Assembly (NCBI RefSeq): GCF_009938225.1
Contig: NZ_AP019658.1
Coordinates: 868,001 to 932,000 of the forward strand
Length of the DNA: 64,000 nt
Direction: 5' to 3'
DNA from: Vibrio ponticus
GTDB lineage: Bacteria > Pseudomonadota > Gammaproteobacteria > Enterobacterales > Vibrionaceae
The notes beneath the pieces were generated by a model, which was not told where the DNA came from, made no database searches, and saw only the letters and a program-made list of their open reading frames with translations. Positions 44,842 to 55,600 of this stretch are shown here, piece after piece. The translations under genes were made by a program, and so were the position numbers. How positions within the stretch are numbered: the stretch's first letter is position 1; each line of letters opens with the position of its first letter.

Positions 44842-45459
44842 ATGAAAAGCAATTCAAATCTGAAAGTTCTCACACTACTTACTCTTGCCTATTCGTTAGT
44901 CTTTGTGTTTTCTGCAATAGACCCTGTTTCTCGTGCGGTTTGGATTGCTGAGATCATTCCTGTCGTCGGTGCATTAGGTATAATCTGGTGGCTGTCTATC
45001 AGCTTTCAATTCTCAAAGACCGCCTACTTTTTGATGTTCGTTTGGATGGTGCTCCATACAATAGGTTCCAAGTACACCTTCGCTGAAGTTCCTTTTGATT
45101 GGTTTAACTCACTGATCGGCTCTGATGATCGTAACCACTTTGACCGTGTTGCGCATTACTCGATCGGTTTTTACGCATACCCTATTGCAGAATATCTAAT
45201 TAGAAAACATGCCGTTAAGCCAGTATTGGCACTTATGTTTGGCTTGTTTTCGATTATGTCGCTCGCTGCGGGTTATGAAATCATTGAATGGTGGTATGCC
45301 GAACTTGCTGGTGGTGATGAAGGAATCGCCTTCTTAGGATCACAAGGCGATATCTGGGACGCTCAAAAAGATATGCTAATGGACACTCTCGGTGCCATCA
45401 GTGCTTTAACCTTGTTGGTTATTCAAAGACGCGTATTTTCTTTAAGCCATGATAAATAA
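44842..45459 (+). CDS. yjdF: DUF2238 inner-membrane protein, YjdF-like
   Basis: A 205-residue membrane protein with about six helices. The motif DWFNSLIGSDDRNHFDRVAH followed by FYAYPIAEYL, and a later GYEIIEWWYAELAG with GDIWDAQKDMLMDTLGA, are the conserved acidic/His patches of DUF2238. The function is unknown; the His/Asp/Glu pattern could bind metal. Its last 37 bases overlap the 3' end of cutA on the opposite strand. Confidence 0.87.
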   Translation: MKSNSNLKVLTLLTLAYSLVFVFSAIDPVSRAVWIAEIIPVVGALGIIWWLSISFQFSKTAYFLMFVWMVLHTIGSKYTFAEVPFDWFNSLIGSDDRNHFDRVAHYSIGFYAYPIAEYLIRKHAVKPVLALMFGLFSIMSLAAGYEIIEWWYAELAGGDEGIAFLGSQGDIWDAQKDMLMDTLGAISALTLLVIQRRVFSLSHDK

Positions 45460-45743
45460 GGGTTAAAGCCGTCAACAAATGGTAGCTTAACTACTTGTGG
45501 AACTTCATAGTTATGCAGTTCCACAATACATTTTTCCACTTGCTGATAACAACTCTGTGTAGATTTAATAATCAGCAAAAACTCATTGTCACTACAAACC
45601 TTACCTTCCCATATATAGTGACTCTCAATCGGCATGGTTTGAACACAAGCAGCAAGCTGCCGTCCAAGTAAGCTCTCAATGATTAACTTCTTATTGTCAT
45701 CTGAATTGGTCGTCGTTAGAACAACACAAAATTCGCTTTCCAT
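45423..45743 (-). CDS. cutA: Divalent-cation tolerance protein CutA
   Basis: A 106-residue protein of the PII-like CutA fold: VVLTTTNSDDNKKLIIESLL, AACVQTMPIESHYIWEGK and PQVVKLPFVDGFNPYLSWL. CutA forms trimers and is linked to copper/divalent metal tolerance, though the mechanism is unsettled. GGGGTG lies before the ATG. It converges on yjdF with a 37-base overlap of coding ends. Confidence 0.92.
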   Translation of the reverse strand: MESEFCVVLTTTNSDDNKKLIIESLLGRQLAACVQTMPIESHYIWEGKVCSDNEFLLIIKSTQSCYQQVEKCIVELHNYEVPQVVKLPFVDGFNPYLSWLKENTRL

Positions 45744-46033
45744 TTTTCACCCCATTAGAAATATTTTGAGACTTTAATTCAATTACTGACTTAATTCTTA
45801 TTAAAATCACACACACATGACTTAACAATAACCAAATAGTGCTAACATTAACCAATATTTCGTAATTCATGAGTTGACTCTCATTGTTTAACGAAAAGCA
45901 TAAAAAAAGCATATGTAAATACAAAGCTTGAACTAGACTAAATTTGAACAGAAAACGTACAAATAATTATAACAACAATTAATTTCCTACAGATCACTAA
46001 ATATGATCTCAGTTGCTTGCTTCAGGAGATATT

Positions 46034-46240
46034 ATGAAAGACCAACGAACGTCAGTAGAAGACGTAGAGTGCTGCCCTCTGTGTAACAGCGATGAGTTTT
46101 TAATCTCAAGTGCTGGTTCAATGTTATGCGCCCAATGTGGGTCATTTTTTGAGTCAGTGCACTTGATTGTACCCACTGTCACCTATCAAGCCAATGTTGA
46201 TAGTATGATTTCCAGAACGCCATCCGTTCTTGCTAACTAA
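46034..46240 (+). CDS. 68-residue zinc-ribbon protein
   Basis: A small protein with CPLC and CAQC pairs (about residues 14-17 and 31-34, spaced 13 apart), a compact zinc ribbon. The start ATG at 46034 (MKDQRTSVEDVECCP) follows AGGAG at 7 bases and is preferred over an ATG at 46013 without one. A short terminator follows. The part after residue 40 is not recognised. No function assigned. Confidence 0.7.
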   Translation: MKDQRTSVEDVECCPLCNSDEFLISSAGSMLCAQCGSFFESVHLIVPTVTYQANVDSMISRTPSVLAN

Positions 46241-46244
46241 GTAT

Positions 46245-46266
46245 AAAGACCCGAAAGGGTCTTTAA
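46245..46266 (+). terminator. Terminator of the zinc-ribbon gene
   Basis: AAAGACCC GAAA GGGTCTTT hairpin, 5 bases after the stop codon, also overlapping the end of the convergent HAD gene. Confidence 0.75.
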
Positions 46267-46904
46267 ATGATTTCTTCTAATTCACTTAAGTTTTGAATCT
46301 TTTTACTTATCCCCGGATAGGTAGCTTTATTTACACCTTCCAGTTGAATTGTCATAATCCCAGCTCTAACACCCGCTTCTAAGCCCTTAGGTGAGTCATC
46401 AATATAGATACACTCTTCTGGGCGATACCCCATACTCATTGCACTATAAAGGATCGAGTCTGGCTCAGGTTTCCAGCTGTTGGTATCAAACGCAGAAAAG
46501 ACCTTGCCACAGAAATAGTCAGCCAACCCCGTCAATTCAAGCGCGTGCTGAATTTTGTCTCTTGGACCGTTTGAAACCACACAAAACTCGATTTGATTAC
46601 TTCCTAGATACTCCAACAAGGATTGTGCGCCAGGCATGGCTTTCAACTCTGACTCATATAAGTTTCTCAGTGTGATGCGATAAAGAGGCTCCAATACATC
46701 CAATGAAATTTTCAAGCCCAGTCGGTCTCGTGTTTCACTTAAAATGTCAGCCAATTTCCCCCCAACAAAGTGCTCCATCGCTTGCTGCACTGTCAATTCT
46801 GCGCCAAACGTTTCAAATACTGAAGATAAGGCTCGGCAGCATAATACTTCACTATCAACCAAGGTTCCTTCACAATCGAAAATTACACAGCGGGCTTTAC
46901 TCAT
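46263..46904 (-). CDS. yieH: HAD-family phosphatase, YieH-like
   Basis: A 213-residue HAD hydrolase resembling YieH (6-phosphogluconate phosphatase): VDSEVLCCRALSSVF, CVVSNGPRDKIQHALELTG, WKPEPDSILYSAM and IYIDDSPKGLEAG. Motif I reads FDCEGT, while the family norm is FDxDGT, so the second Asp that acts as general acid is Glu here. The nucleophile Asp10 is present. The cap domain is the four-helix type. The change may lower or alter activity. Substrate inferred from the family only. Confidence 0.82.
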   Translation of the reverse strand: MSKARCVIFDCEGTLVDSEVLCCRALSSVFETFGAELTVQQAMEHFVGGKLADILSETRDRLGLKISLDVLEPLYRITLRNLYESELKAMPGAQSLLEYLGSNQIEFCVVSNGPRDKIQHALELTGLADYFCGKVFSAFDTNSWKPEPDSILYSAMSMGYRPEECIYIDDSPKGLEAGVRAGIMTIQLEGVNKATYPGISKKIQNLSELEEII

Positions 46905-47228
46905 AAACTCAACATCTTGTTTTTATTTTTCGTCTCTAAATATTAAGGGCAATTTGTGATTGAGAAAGGTTGCAGTTAACAAATTTTGCCTTTTGATATG
47001 ACAAATTTTTCAAATATTGCGACGTGTCACCTTTAGCTAATTATTACTCACTGAATGACTTGTTTTGTTTAAATAAAAAACATTTATCACGTTTATAAAA
47101 TAGCTGAGGTGGTATGTAAACACAGAATGAAATGAAGCGGGCAGTAAAGTATATGTGGCTGAACGTGGCTTTTTAACTTAGTCACCACGCTCTAACGCAA
47201 GGGGGTTGTTAATGGCTTGTTGTGTTAA
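46905..47228. other. 324-base intergenic region
   Basis: It lies upstream of the HAD gene and downstream of the next minus-strand gene. No ORF or RNA gene was recognised. AT-rich from 46920 to 47100, then a mixed stretch with only weak inverted pairs. Confidence 0.5.
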
Positions 47229-47789
47229 TTAAAGCTCTAAATATCGATTTTGCTCATTCACTGACGTTAGTGACAGCTCAGTCTTATTTAATAGACCGTT
47301 AATAAACGCCACCTGCATATCATGCTCTTGAGTGTATAGATCTGATATTAAGAATTGCTCTTCGTGAAGCGTAACTATAGCTGTAGCGACCGGTTCGCCA
47401 TTTTGGAAACCGATGAAGAGTTGACACGGTTCTGAATAGATAATTTGAGTTAAGAATTCAATGATCAATTCTTGATCTTGCTTCTCTTGCCAACGCTGCG
47501 CTTGTTGTAGTGCAAACATCACCGTTAAGCGATGAAAGTCAACTAAATAGATATCTTGTGCATCAAAACTGGCAGACGTCGAATGTTCAGCGAGGTACTG
47601 GTTCAAATTTACATAGTCTCTTTGGCTCACCCATTGCTGGTAAACGTCTTTGCCTTTCAAACTTTCTTGGGTCGGAAATTCGACATCAACTTGTTGGTAC
47701 AGCCACTGATTCTTCACAGATGCGATTTGCGGAACTTGAGGAGACATATACATATTGCCATCTAATAATACTGCATGAAGCTTAATCAC
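47229..47789 (-). CDS. Hypothetical protein, possible GNAT fold
   Basis: A 186-residue soluble protein. The part around residues 125-160 (FIGFQNGEPVATAIVTLHEE, then QFLISDLYTQ) resembles beta strands 2-4 of N-acetyltransferases, and the C-terminal SLTSVNEQNRYLEL matches the usual late helix/strand. No acetyl-CoA loop of the QxxGxG type is clear. Function unknown; the GNAT idea is only a suggestion. A single gene, divergent from creA. Confidence 0.65.
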   Translation of the reverse strand: MIKLHAVLLDGNMYMSPQVPQIASVKNQWLYQQVDVEFPTQESLKGKDVYQQWVSQRDYVNLNQYLAEHSTSASFDAQDIYLVDFHRLTVMFALQQAQRWQEKQDQELIIEFLTQIIYSEPCQLFIGFQNGEPVATAIVTLHEEQFLISDLYTQEHDMQVAFINGLLNKTELSLTSVNEQNRYLEL

Positions 47790-47817
47790 GCTTTGCTCTT
47801 AACACAAGCGTTATATG

Positions 47818-47848
47818 CCGATTGCTCAGAGAGATAATACCGATTGCT
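47818..47848. repeat. Short direct repeat
   Basis: CCGATTGCTCA occurs twice, 24 bases apart, in the gap between the hypothetical gene and creA. No function is visible. Confidence 0.4.
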
Positions 47849-48056
47849 CATAAAATACAATCAAATCTCTGCTTTGATTACGCTTGCTGCATTTTCGCTA
47901 GTGTCTAATCACCATGCCCAACACGATTAAATCTCAGCCACGTCTTCCCTGCGCTTAGGCTGAGTGCCACTTTCTGGGTTGAATCTCATCGCTAAAACTC
48001 TCAAAGCTGCTGTTTATGTTATAATTTGTCTAAACCAACTCTCTAGGTAACCATAA

Positions 48057-48524
48057 ATGAAAAAAACGTTAGTTGCTCTACTCTTCACTGCGCTACTCGC
48101 TGGTTGTTCTGACAACGAAGTAGGTGATGTGAGTTTAGGGATGTTCACTTTAAAAGATATTAAAATTGGTCATCTACAGGATGAAGTGGTAACAGGTGTT
48201 ACGTGTCATATCGCCTCAATCGAAGCGGATTTAAGCTTGTCTGATCCAAGTGACAGCTCGATTTCATGCCGTCAAACCGGTGATATTACCCCAGATATGA
48301 TCGCGAAAATTGATAAGAGTAAGTCAGGCGAAGTGGTATTTAAACAATCTAAGAGTATTTTCTTTAAAACCATGAAAGTTCGCCGTATCTACGATGCGGA
48401 CAGCCAAACACTGCTTTATCTTTCATACACGACTAAAGAAACAGACGGTAGTTTCAAACACAGCCTGTCCACCGTGCCTCTTTGGGGCACCAAAGCTTAT
48501 GTCGTGCCAGCCTCGAACGAATAA
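48057..48524 (+). CDS. creA: CreA-family periplasmic protein
   Basis: A 155-residue protein with a lipoprotein-like signal peptide (MKKTLVALLFTALLAGC, Cys17). The CreA domain is seen in TLKDIKIGHLQDEVVTGVTC, then CRQTGDITPDMI and VVFKQSKSIFFKTMKVRRIY, ending near TVPLWG. The E. coli protein is the first gene of the creABCD operon but its function is unknown; here the other cre genes are absent. AGGTAA lies before the start. Confidence 0.9.
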   Translation: MKKTLVALLFTALLAGCSDNEVGDVSLGMFTLKDIKIGHLQDEVVTGVTCHIASIEADLSLSDPSDSSISCRQTGDITPDMIAKIDKSKSGEVVFKQSKSIFFKTMKVRRIYDADSQTLLYLSYTTKETDGSFKHSLSTVPLWGTKAYVVPASNE

Positions 48525-48540
48525 CGACAAGTCAATCTTG

Positions 48541-48575
48541 GGAGTTACTAGATGCATATGCAATTAGTAACTCTC
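48541..48575. terminator. Inverted repeat after creA
   Basis: GAGTTACTA and TAGTAACTC (48542-48550, 48565-48573) flank a 14-base loop with a palindromic GCATATGC. There is no clear T run, so it is a terminator-like hairpin of uncertain strength. Confidence 0.45.
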
Positions 48576-48752
48576 CTACTCTCATAATCCCTACACTCGT
48601 CATTTCTGAACCATCAATTGAAATTTGAGCCATCGTACCTGCTCAAAATTAGTTCAAACGACTTAATTGAACACAAATTTATGAAATTTTGATGAAAGGA
48701 ATCTATCATCAATGTGATATGATGCAGAAAATTTTTTAGCCCCCTTTAAAAG

Positions 48753-50054
48753 ATGAAATTTCCAGGTCAGCGCAAATCTAAGCACTATTTTCCAACTCAC
48801 GCTCGTGATCCATTGGCTAAAGCAAAACAGCCTTCTAAGCTGTATCGCCCAATTGTTGTTGGTGTGGGTCAAACCATCGTAGACATTGAAGCTCGCGTTG
48901 ATGATGAATTTCTCGCTAAATATGAACTAAGTAAAGGTCACTCACTGGTTTTAGAAGAGAGCAAAGCTGATGCGCTCTACGTCGAACTGGTTGAACGTGG
49001 ACTGATTACTCACCAATACCCTGGCGATACTATCGGTAATACGCTTCATAACTATTCGGTACTTGCTGATAGTAAATCTGTATTGCTGGGCGTAATGTCG
49101 CGCAATATTGAAGTCGGCTCTTTCGCATACCGCTATTTATGTCGTACATCTGCGCGCATGAATCTTAACCATCTTCAAATGGTAGAAGGTCCTATTGGTC
49201 GTTGTTATACACTGATCACCGAAGATGGCGAGCGCACGTTCGCGATCAACGAAGGTCATATGAACCAATTGAATCCGGAAAGTATTCCTGAAAGCGTGTT
49301 TGATAAAGCATCTGCACTTGTGGTGTCTTCTTACCTAATGCGTGGTAAGCCAGAAGACCCGATGCCAAAAGCTGTTGCTCGCGCGATTGAGATCGCTAAA
49401 GCTAAAAACGTACCTGTGGTTCTAACGCTTGGTACGAAATGGGTGATTGAAGGCAACGCAGAATGGTGGCAAGAGTATCTAAAAGAGAACATCACCATTG
49501 TTGCAATGAATGAAGAAGAAGGCGAAGCACTAACAGGCATTAGTGATCCACTACAAGCAGCAGACCGCGCGCTAGAATGGGTTGATTTAGTTCTGTGTAC
49601 CGCTGGACCAAACGGTCTGTACATGGCGGGCTATAGCGATGCAGAAACACTTCGTGAAAGTGACCATATGCTACAGCACGGCGTGATTTCTGAGTTCAAC
49701 CGCTACGAATTCAGCCGCCCAATGCGTAAAGTAGATTGTGACACGCCACATAAAGTGTACTCTCACATTGGTCCTTACCTCGGTGGTCCAATTGAGATCA
49801 AGAACACCAACGGTGCTGGTGATGCAGCGCTATCGGCATTACTGCACGATATCGCAGCTAACAGTTTCCATGTGGTCACTGTGCCGGGTTCAACTAAGCA
49901 TGATCGCCCATACTTAACCTACTCTTCTCTATCACAGATTTGTAAGTACGCGAACCGTGTTAGCTATGAAGTATTAACTCAGCACTCTCCTCGCCTATCA
50001 AGTTCTTTACCTGAGCGAGAAGACAGCTTAGAAGAAGCTTACTGGGATCGTTAA
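48753..50054 (+). CDS. gsk: Inosine/guanosine kinase
   Basis: A 433-residue PfkB-family kinase. It matches E. coli Gsk along the whole length: the start MKFPGQRKSKHYFP, then GHSLVLEES, THQYPGDTIGNTLHNYSVL, GPIGRCYTLI, EFSRPMRKVDC, the phosphate-binding NTNGAGDAALSALLHDI and the end EDSLEEAYWDR. Gsk phosphorylates inosine and guanosine with ATP in purine salvage. The upstream sequence has only a weak ribosome site. It stands alone and converges on a HAD phosphatase gene. Confidence 0.95.
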   Translation: MKFPGQRKSKHYFPTHARDPLAKAKQPSKLYRPIVVGVGQTIVDIEARVDDEFLAKYELSKGHSLVLEESKADALYVELVERGLITHQYPGDTIGNTLHNYSVLADSKSVLLGVMSRNIEVGSFAYRYLCRTSARMNLNHLQMVEGPIGRCYTLITEDGERTFAINEGHMNQLNPESIPESVFDKASALVVSSYLMRGKPEDPMPKAVARAIEIAKAKNVPVVLTLGTKWVIEGNAEWWQEYLKENITIVAMNEEEGEALTGISDPLQAADRALEWVDLVLCTAGPNGLYMAGYSDAETLRESDHMLQHGVISEFNRYEFSRPMRKVDCDTPHKVYSHIGPYLGGPIEIKNTNGAGDAALSALLHDIAANSFHVVTVPGSTKHDRPYLTYSSLSQICKYANRVSYEVLTQHSPRLSSSLPEREDSLEEAYWDR

Positions 50055-50068
50055 TCGATTGATACAAA

Positions 50069-50098
50069 TAGAGCCGCAATAGCGGCTCTATTGCTTTA
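50069..50098. terminator. Hairpin between gsk and the HAD gene
   Basis: TAGAGCCGC / GCGGCTCTA stem followed by TTGCTTTATT on the plus strand; it overlaps the stop region of the convergent gene. Confidence 0.6.
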
Positions 50099-50695
50099 TT
50101 CAGCTGGATAGAATACTAATTCATTACCGACTACTAATATACAATCCATACCTGCCGCATGTGCCGCTTGCTTACCTAATTCTGTATCTTCAAAAACTAA
50201 ACACTTATTGGGCTCAATATTCAACTTGGTTGCAGCCAGCAAAAAAGTATCTGGGTGCGGTTTATGGTTGTTAACATCATTAGCTGTCACTAGGGCATCG
50301 ATTTTATCAATCAAGCCACTTTCGCTAAGCAAGTTTGTTGCACTATCTCTTTGACTGCCTGTCCCAATCGCCATTTTTTTCTTTGAATAGAAGCGTCTCA
50401 ACACTTCGAATGTGCAATCAATAATCGCGACATCGTGCGCTAATTGACTAAATTGCGCCATTTTGTATCTTGATGCACCTTGCGGATCGATAGATAAGTT
50501 ATAACGGCGATTTATCTCCCCAATAATCTTATAGCTTGGCATTCCGCCCATACTATGTATCCACTCATCCGAATACGGGAAGTTAAACTCTTGCGCCGTT
50601 CTTCGCCACGCTTGCAAATGTGTCGGCATGGTATCCAGTAAAGTGCCGTCCATATCAAAAATAAAACCTAGGTATTGATCGTAATTTACCAACAT
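50096..50695 (-). CDS. yqaB: HAD-family sugar phosphatase, YqaB-like
   Basis: A 199-residue HAD phosphatase with intact motif I FDMDGTLLDT (near residue 13), motif II AIGTGSQRDSA, Lys in HKPHPDTFLLAA and motif IV VFEDTELGKQAA. The MPTHLQAWRRTAQEF cap start and these segments match E. coli YqaB, which acts on fructose-1-phosphate and 6-phosphogluconate. It contrasts with the YieH-like gene 3 kb away, whose motif I is altered. Confidence 0.87.
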   Translation of the reverse strand: MLVNYDQYLGFIFDMDGTLLDTMPTHLQAWRRTAQEFNFPYSDEWIHSMGGMPSYKIIGEINRRYNLSIDPQGASRYKMAQFSQLAHDVAIIDCTFEVLRRFYSKKKMAIGTGSQRDSATNLLSESGLIDKIDALVTANDVNNHKPHPDTFLLAATKLNIEPNKCLVFEDTELGKQAAHAAGMDCILVVGNELVFYPAE

Positions 50696-50833
50696 AAATA
50701 TTCACTTAATCTCATTATTCTATAGATTGCATAGGGTTTAGTTTGTTTCATTAATGTTACATAATGAACATCTATTCAAATAAAAATAATAACAGCATCA
50801 GTTTTTCGGTCACCAAAAGTTCGGAAGTCACAT

Positions 50834-52597
50834 ATGAAAATAAAAACAAAATTATATCTACTCGGCGCAGTGGCAGTAGTAGGTATCGGATCGCTTTTAG
50901 GCACAACAGTTCACTTCGCAAACACCACTGAACAACTTAACAAAGCCAATCAACTTGTTAAAGATTTGGAGATACGCCTCTTAAACCTACGCAGAAATGA
51001 GAAGGACTTTCTTCTGCGTGAAGACCTTAAGTATCTGGATAGATTTACAGATAATATTGACCAATTCCTCACAAAAGAAAAAGCGCTGTCTACTGTATTG
51101 GTCGATCAAGAACTCACCAACAGCGGTACTCTTGAGCAAGATATCCTGGCTTATCAAAAATCATTTAAACAAGTCGTCGATGCATTTAAAACACTTGGCT
51201 TAGGTCCAAACGAAGGTTTATTAGGGGTCTATAACCAAGCTCTAATCTTAGAGAAAAATAAACTCAATAGCCAAGACGCTGCCAATTTAATTGAATTTGA
51301 TATTCAGCTTAAAAATGGTGAATTTCGACCTGAGTTACTCGCCTACAGTGGCAATGAAATCATGGATGCAGCGCAAGACGTTTTCGATCAAAAACTCACC
51401 ATAGGTTTGAACTATAAAGATGGTCTACTTGGTGATACACGTGCTGCATCGCACTCTGTCGAAGAACAATTCAAAACCTTTTCAACCGCGCTGACCAAAC
51501 AAACTGATAAAAAAATTGCACAGCTCAATATGTTTAAGAATGTTCTGAGCATTTCAGTTTCGATCATTATTATTCTTTTTATTGCGCAAATTGCGCGCTC
51601 AATTATCACTAAAATCGAATCTCTACTGGCTGTTATCAGAGACATTTCAGACAACAATGATATTTCGCTGCGTGCTCGACTCAAAGGTAATGACGAACTG
51701 GATTCACTAAGTCAGTACTTTGATCAATTGTTAGATAAGTTGGAAGGTCTACTTTCCAATACTAAAGGTAAATCTCACGAGTTATATGACAGTACCTCTA
51801 ACATGCACAACGAGCTCGAATCTGTAATCCAACAGTTCCAAGTCCAAGCTGACCACACCACAACCATGGCGACTTCCGTTCAGGAAATGGTGGCGACCAT
51901 TCGCGAAATTTCTGAAAGCACCTCTGTGGCAGCAGAAGGCGTTCAGCAAGCGAGTATTAATGCACAAAGTGGACGTGATGTCGTGGTAGATACTGTCGAG
52001 AACATTACCCAGCTTTCGGCTCGTCTTTCTGGCAGCCAGACATCTATTAGTTCTCTTAACCACCATGTCGATAAGATTGGCGATGCCGTCAACATTATCC
52101 AAGAGATTGCTGAGCAAACTAACCTGCTTGCTCTCAATGCAGCGATTGAAGCGGCTCGCGCTGGTGAACAAGGGCGAGGCTTTGCTGTCGTAGCGGATGA
52201 GGTACGCGCGCTAGCAAGTCGCACCCATCAGTCGACGACTGAAATCACTAATGTGGTGGATGCTATCCAAAGCCAAATGGGCACGGTTATCACCGATATC
52301 GATCAATGTAATCAACAAGGCAAACTTACGCTTGATGGCTCCGATCAGCTCGATCAAAGCTTAAGCCAAATCCTCTCTGACATGAATGCAATTCAAGCAA
52401 ACTCGGAACGCATCGCTTCTGCGATAGAGGAGCAAGGCGTTGTTATGTCGCAGGTGAGCGATTCAATTACTGAGTTGAACACCATTTCAGACAATAACAC
52501 CAACTCCGCGAAGCACTGCTTAGTAGAAGTTGACAAAGTTGCTCTGCAAGCATCCGATATGGATAAAGAAGTCGCTCAATACAAGACGTCAGCGTAA
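50834..52597 (+). CDS. Methyl-accepting chemotaxis protein with helical periplasmic sensor
   Basis: A 587-residue receptor: TM1 at about 7-27, a helical periplasmic domain (28-235) with [20 protein letters not shown] of the HBM type, TM2 at about 237-258, HAMP at 260-315, then the signalling domain with [20 protein letters not shown]. Receptors of this layout sense small molecules, often organic acids or polyamines in helical bundles; the ligand is unknown. A short hairpin follows. The C-terminus lacks a CheR-docking pentapeptide. Confidence 0.92.
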   Translation: MKIKTKLYLLGAVAVVGIGSLLGTTVHFANTTEQLNKANQLVKDLEIRLLNLRRNEKDFLLREDLKYLDRFTDNIDQFLTKEKALSTVLVDQELTNSGTLEQDILAYQKSFKQVVDAFKTLGLGPNEGLLGVYNQALILEKNKLNSQDAANLIEFDIQLKNGEFRPELLAYSGNEIMDAAQDVFDQKLTIGLNYKDGLLGDTRAASHSVEEQFKTFSTALTKQTDKKIAQLNMFKNVLSISVSIIIILFIAQIARSIITKIESLLAVIRDISDNNDISLRARLKGNDELDSLSQYFDQLLDKLEGLLSNTKGKSHELYDSTSNMHNELESVIQQFQVQADHTTTMATSVQEMVATIREISESTSVAAEGVQQASINAQSGRDVVVDTVENITQLSARLSGSQTSISSLNHHVDKIGDAVNIIQEIAEQTNLLALNAAIEAARAGEQGRGFAVVADEVRALASRTHQSTTEITNVVDAIQSQMGTVITDIDQCNQQGKLTLDGSDQLDQSLSQILSDMNAIQANSERIASAIEEQGVVMSQVSDSITELNTISDNNTNSAKHCLVEVDKVALQASDMDKEVAQYKTSA

Positions 52598-52602
52598 CTG
52601 AA

Positions 52603-52623
52603 TAGCCCCCATCATGGGGGCTA
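52603..52623. terminator. Hairpin between the MCP and adhesin genes
   Basis: TAGCCCCC ATCAT GGGGGCTA stem between convergent stop codons; T runs are short on both sides. Confidence 0.65.
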
Positions 52624-52628
52624 ACTCT

Positions 52629-55600
52629 TTATGGGTTGGGGTCACAAATTATCATACACAACTGGTCGTCGATTGAGCCACCTAACTGGTCGGCAATGTT
52701 TGTGAGTTGAATAGATTGCGACTGACCGCCTTTGGTGATAGTTAGCGTCAGATCATTGTCATTCACTTGAGCATCGAGATTATCCAGTAGGTCATCAATC
52801 GTTTCTCCTGGCTCGAGTAAATCTGATACATCAATGAGGTCTTCACCGATAGTGAAGTCATTGATGACATCTAGCCCGCCATCGAAGTCAACTAATTGCC
52901 AGGTGAATGTATCACCGCCACCAAAGCCAAACAGAATATCATCGCCCAGATTAGCATCCATGTAGTCTGCATCATCCGTTCCTTGCTGAATTGAGGAGCC
53001 TTCAGGTAATACGGTGATATCAATTGGGCTTGATTTTAACTCTACATTGTCTTCACTCAATACCACCACATCGAAACTGTAGTTTCCAGGCTCTGTCACT
53101 AAGACTGACAATCCTGACAGATCACCTTGATAAGCACTGACATCAATATGACCATCGCTGTCTGCAAATAGCTCATCGTCACCCATTTTATATTGGCTGC
53201 CTTGCGGTAGATTACTTACATCAAGTTTGACCTGAAAATCATCCAAGCTCAACGCGTCGCTACCCAAACTAACCATAATGTTATGCAATGGGAAATAACC
53301 ATCTTCGTAGCCAACATTATTTAACGTTTCTAATTTGATATTATCAAGTAATGCCCCGTAGCTATCCGCATCGGTAGATTCAAACACCACTTTATAGTCG
53401 CCGCTTTCCGGTGTTTGGAAATGGATGATTTCAGATGTCCAACCTTTGCTTTGATCGTAGGTATAAAGTAACTCTTTAGACACGCCATCCGCCGCAACTA
53501 AAAAGACTGCCATTGGCGAAAAACAATGGTTTCGTTTGGCGACATCAAATGCCAATGTAAAAAATTGCCCATGTCGTGCATTTGTAATCTCAGTGTAGAG
53601 CTGATCATCCCCTCGACGAGCCTCAAGCTCAAAAACCTTATTGTTTCTGTCATCAGGACAATCTCGATAAACCTTCTCTTTACCTACTTCAACGATATCA
53701 TTGTCGTTCGACGTTCCCCATACACCTTCCGCACCATCGCCTATCCCTTGTTCGGTATTAGCAAGGTTCAGGTTCTCCACATCTAAGTAACTCCAACGTT
53801 TACCGACGTCAATTTGCTCAAAATCATGATATGAAATGATGGTGTCTTCTTCTTGCTCTATATATACATCTACAATAGTGCCCGATGACGATACCCCCCC
53901 AACCGATAAGGTAAATTGTTCGAGGTTATCATCAAGATCGTCGATCACCGTTGGCAATATCACTGAGAATTCACTAACCCCGACAGGGACGGTGACAAGA
54001 CCGCTATTGTCATCATAAGTAACGCCATGTGTAAATTGAATGCTGTCTACATCCACATCATCCAAACTTGCTTCATCACCCAAAGCACCGAGCACGAGTG
54101 CAAATTGGGTCGGCTGCAGTGCTCCGATATCCAGAGTGACTTTGTAGACTAAATTCTGCCCTTCTACGACGATATCGTCGCACAGCGACACATCGTGCAC
54201 GCACGCATCAGCGAGTGCAGGATTGATGATAAGATTGACGGTTGCTTCTGCGTATCCGCCTCTATCGTCAGTAATTTGATAATCAAATGTCGTTGGACCG
54301 CTAAAGTCATCATCTAAATCAACGTAAACAATGCCATTTTCTACCCATATTTGGGCATTGTTCGCTTCAGAGACATACGTAAAACGAATATGGTCAGAAT
54401 CAGGGTCGTAGTCATTGCCTAGCAACTCTTCGATTGGGATCTGTAATACCTCACCTTGGTTGGCGGCATATGCGCCAGTTCCAGAGGCAGTAAACCCAGT
54501 GAGGAAATAGTCGGAAGAATCACTGCCGCGAGCAGGTTCATTGACAAAATCCACGGCTTCAAACACAACTCGGTCAAAGGCAACGTCACCAGAAAACGTA
54601 TAGCTGCCCTGGTTATTACCTTGGTTTGCAATAAACAAATCACTGGCGACAACCGTGTCGCCTAAATACGCAACCCACTTACCTTGCTCATGATTCCCTT
54701 CTCCTCCTTCGTTTAAAAATAGGTTAGAGAAGGTGAAACTAAACTCTGTCGCTGGCTTTTCTAGATTAAATACGAACTGTTCTGACAGCCCGTCTTCACG
54801 ATTGAACTGAATTTGGTTAGCAGGTCCACCATTTTCATCGCCAGTAACGCCTCGCTTTAAACCATCCCCTGAAATTTCTCGCATTTCACTATCGTAGTAT
54901 GCGGTAATCTCTGAACCTTCATATTGCCATACGTCATTATTAAATGTGCCGTAAGCAACACTGAATCCCATTGGGTCATCAATGGCTATTGGTGGTGTGT
55001 TTTCACCAGGTGCAATCGTAACGGTACTGACTTCACTGACATTGTTATCACTGTCTACTGCGCGATAATCAAAGCAATCATCCGGCGTGTTGGTTTCGAG
55101 GTAACGTAATTCCCAGTTACCCGGACCGTCTGTAGAGACCTCAACGCTGACAATCTTCGCCCCTACCGAACTATCTGGTACAGCGAAACTAACTTCTCTA
55201 AACAATTCTGTATTGCCAGACGTTGTTTTGGTCACCATTTCTTCCAGTACGGTACCATCATCTAACGTCACTTTAATCACTACCTTGGTTTCTTTTGGAT
55301 GCCCTTCTTCAAACCATCCCCCCATACCGTCCAAACCAAGTGTGATCGAATCGGCGGGTCGCTGTGACAGATCAATCGTTATACTCTCGTCTTGCTGGAT
55401 ACCATCACCACCACCGACTCCAAGACCATAACCTATGTGATTCTTGTCGGCATAGTATTGCGTCGGCACCCCACCACTAGTCGTTATAACTATCTGATCG
55501 ACAATGTTATCTTGGTCATCTCTAAAATTGAGCACGCGCACATTTGGATCATCGGTTGGTTCGCCCCAATTCATGAAGGCGGTCGTACTCTCATCGCCGT

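Noticed and set aside
45697..45924. 75-codon ORF on the minus strand upstream of cutA
   Set aside because: AT-rich, overlaps the start of cutA in another frame and has no convincing ribosome site.
46905..47228. Integron attC-like site
   Set aside because: GTTAGAGC and nearby inverted pairs gave only weak similarity and no cassette structure is present.
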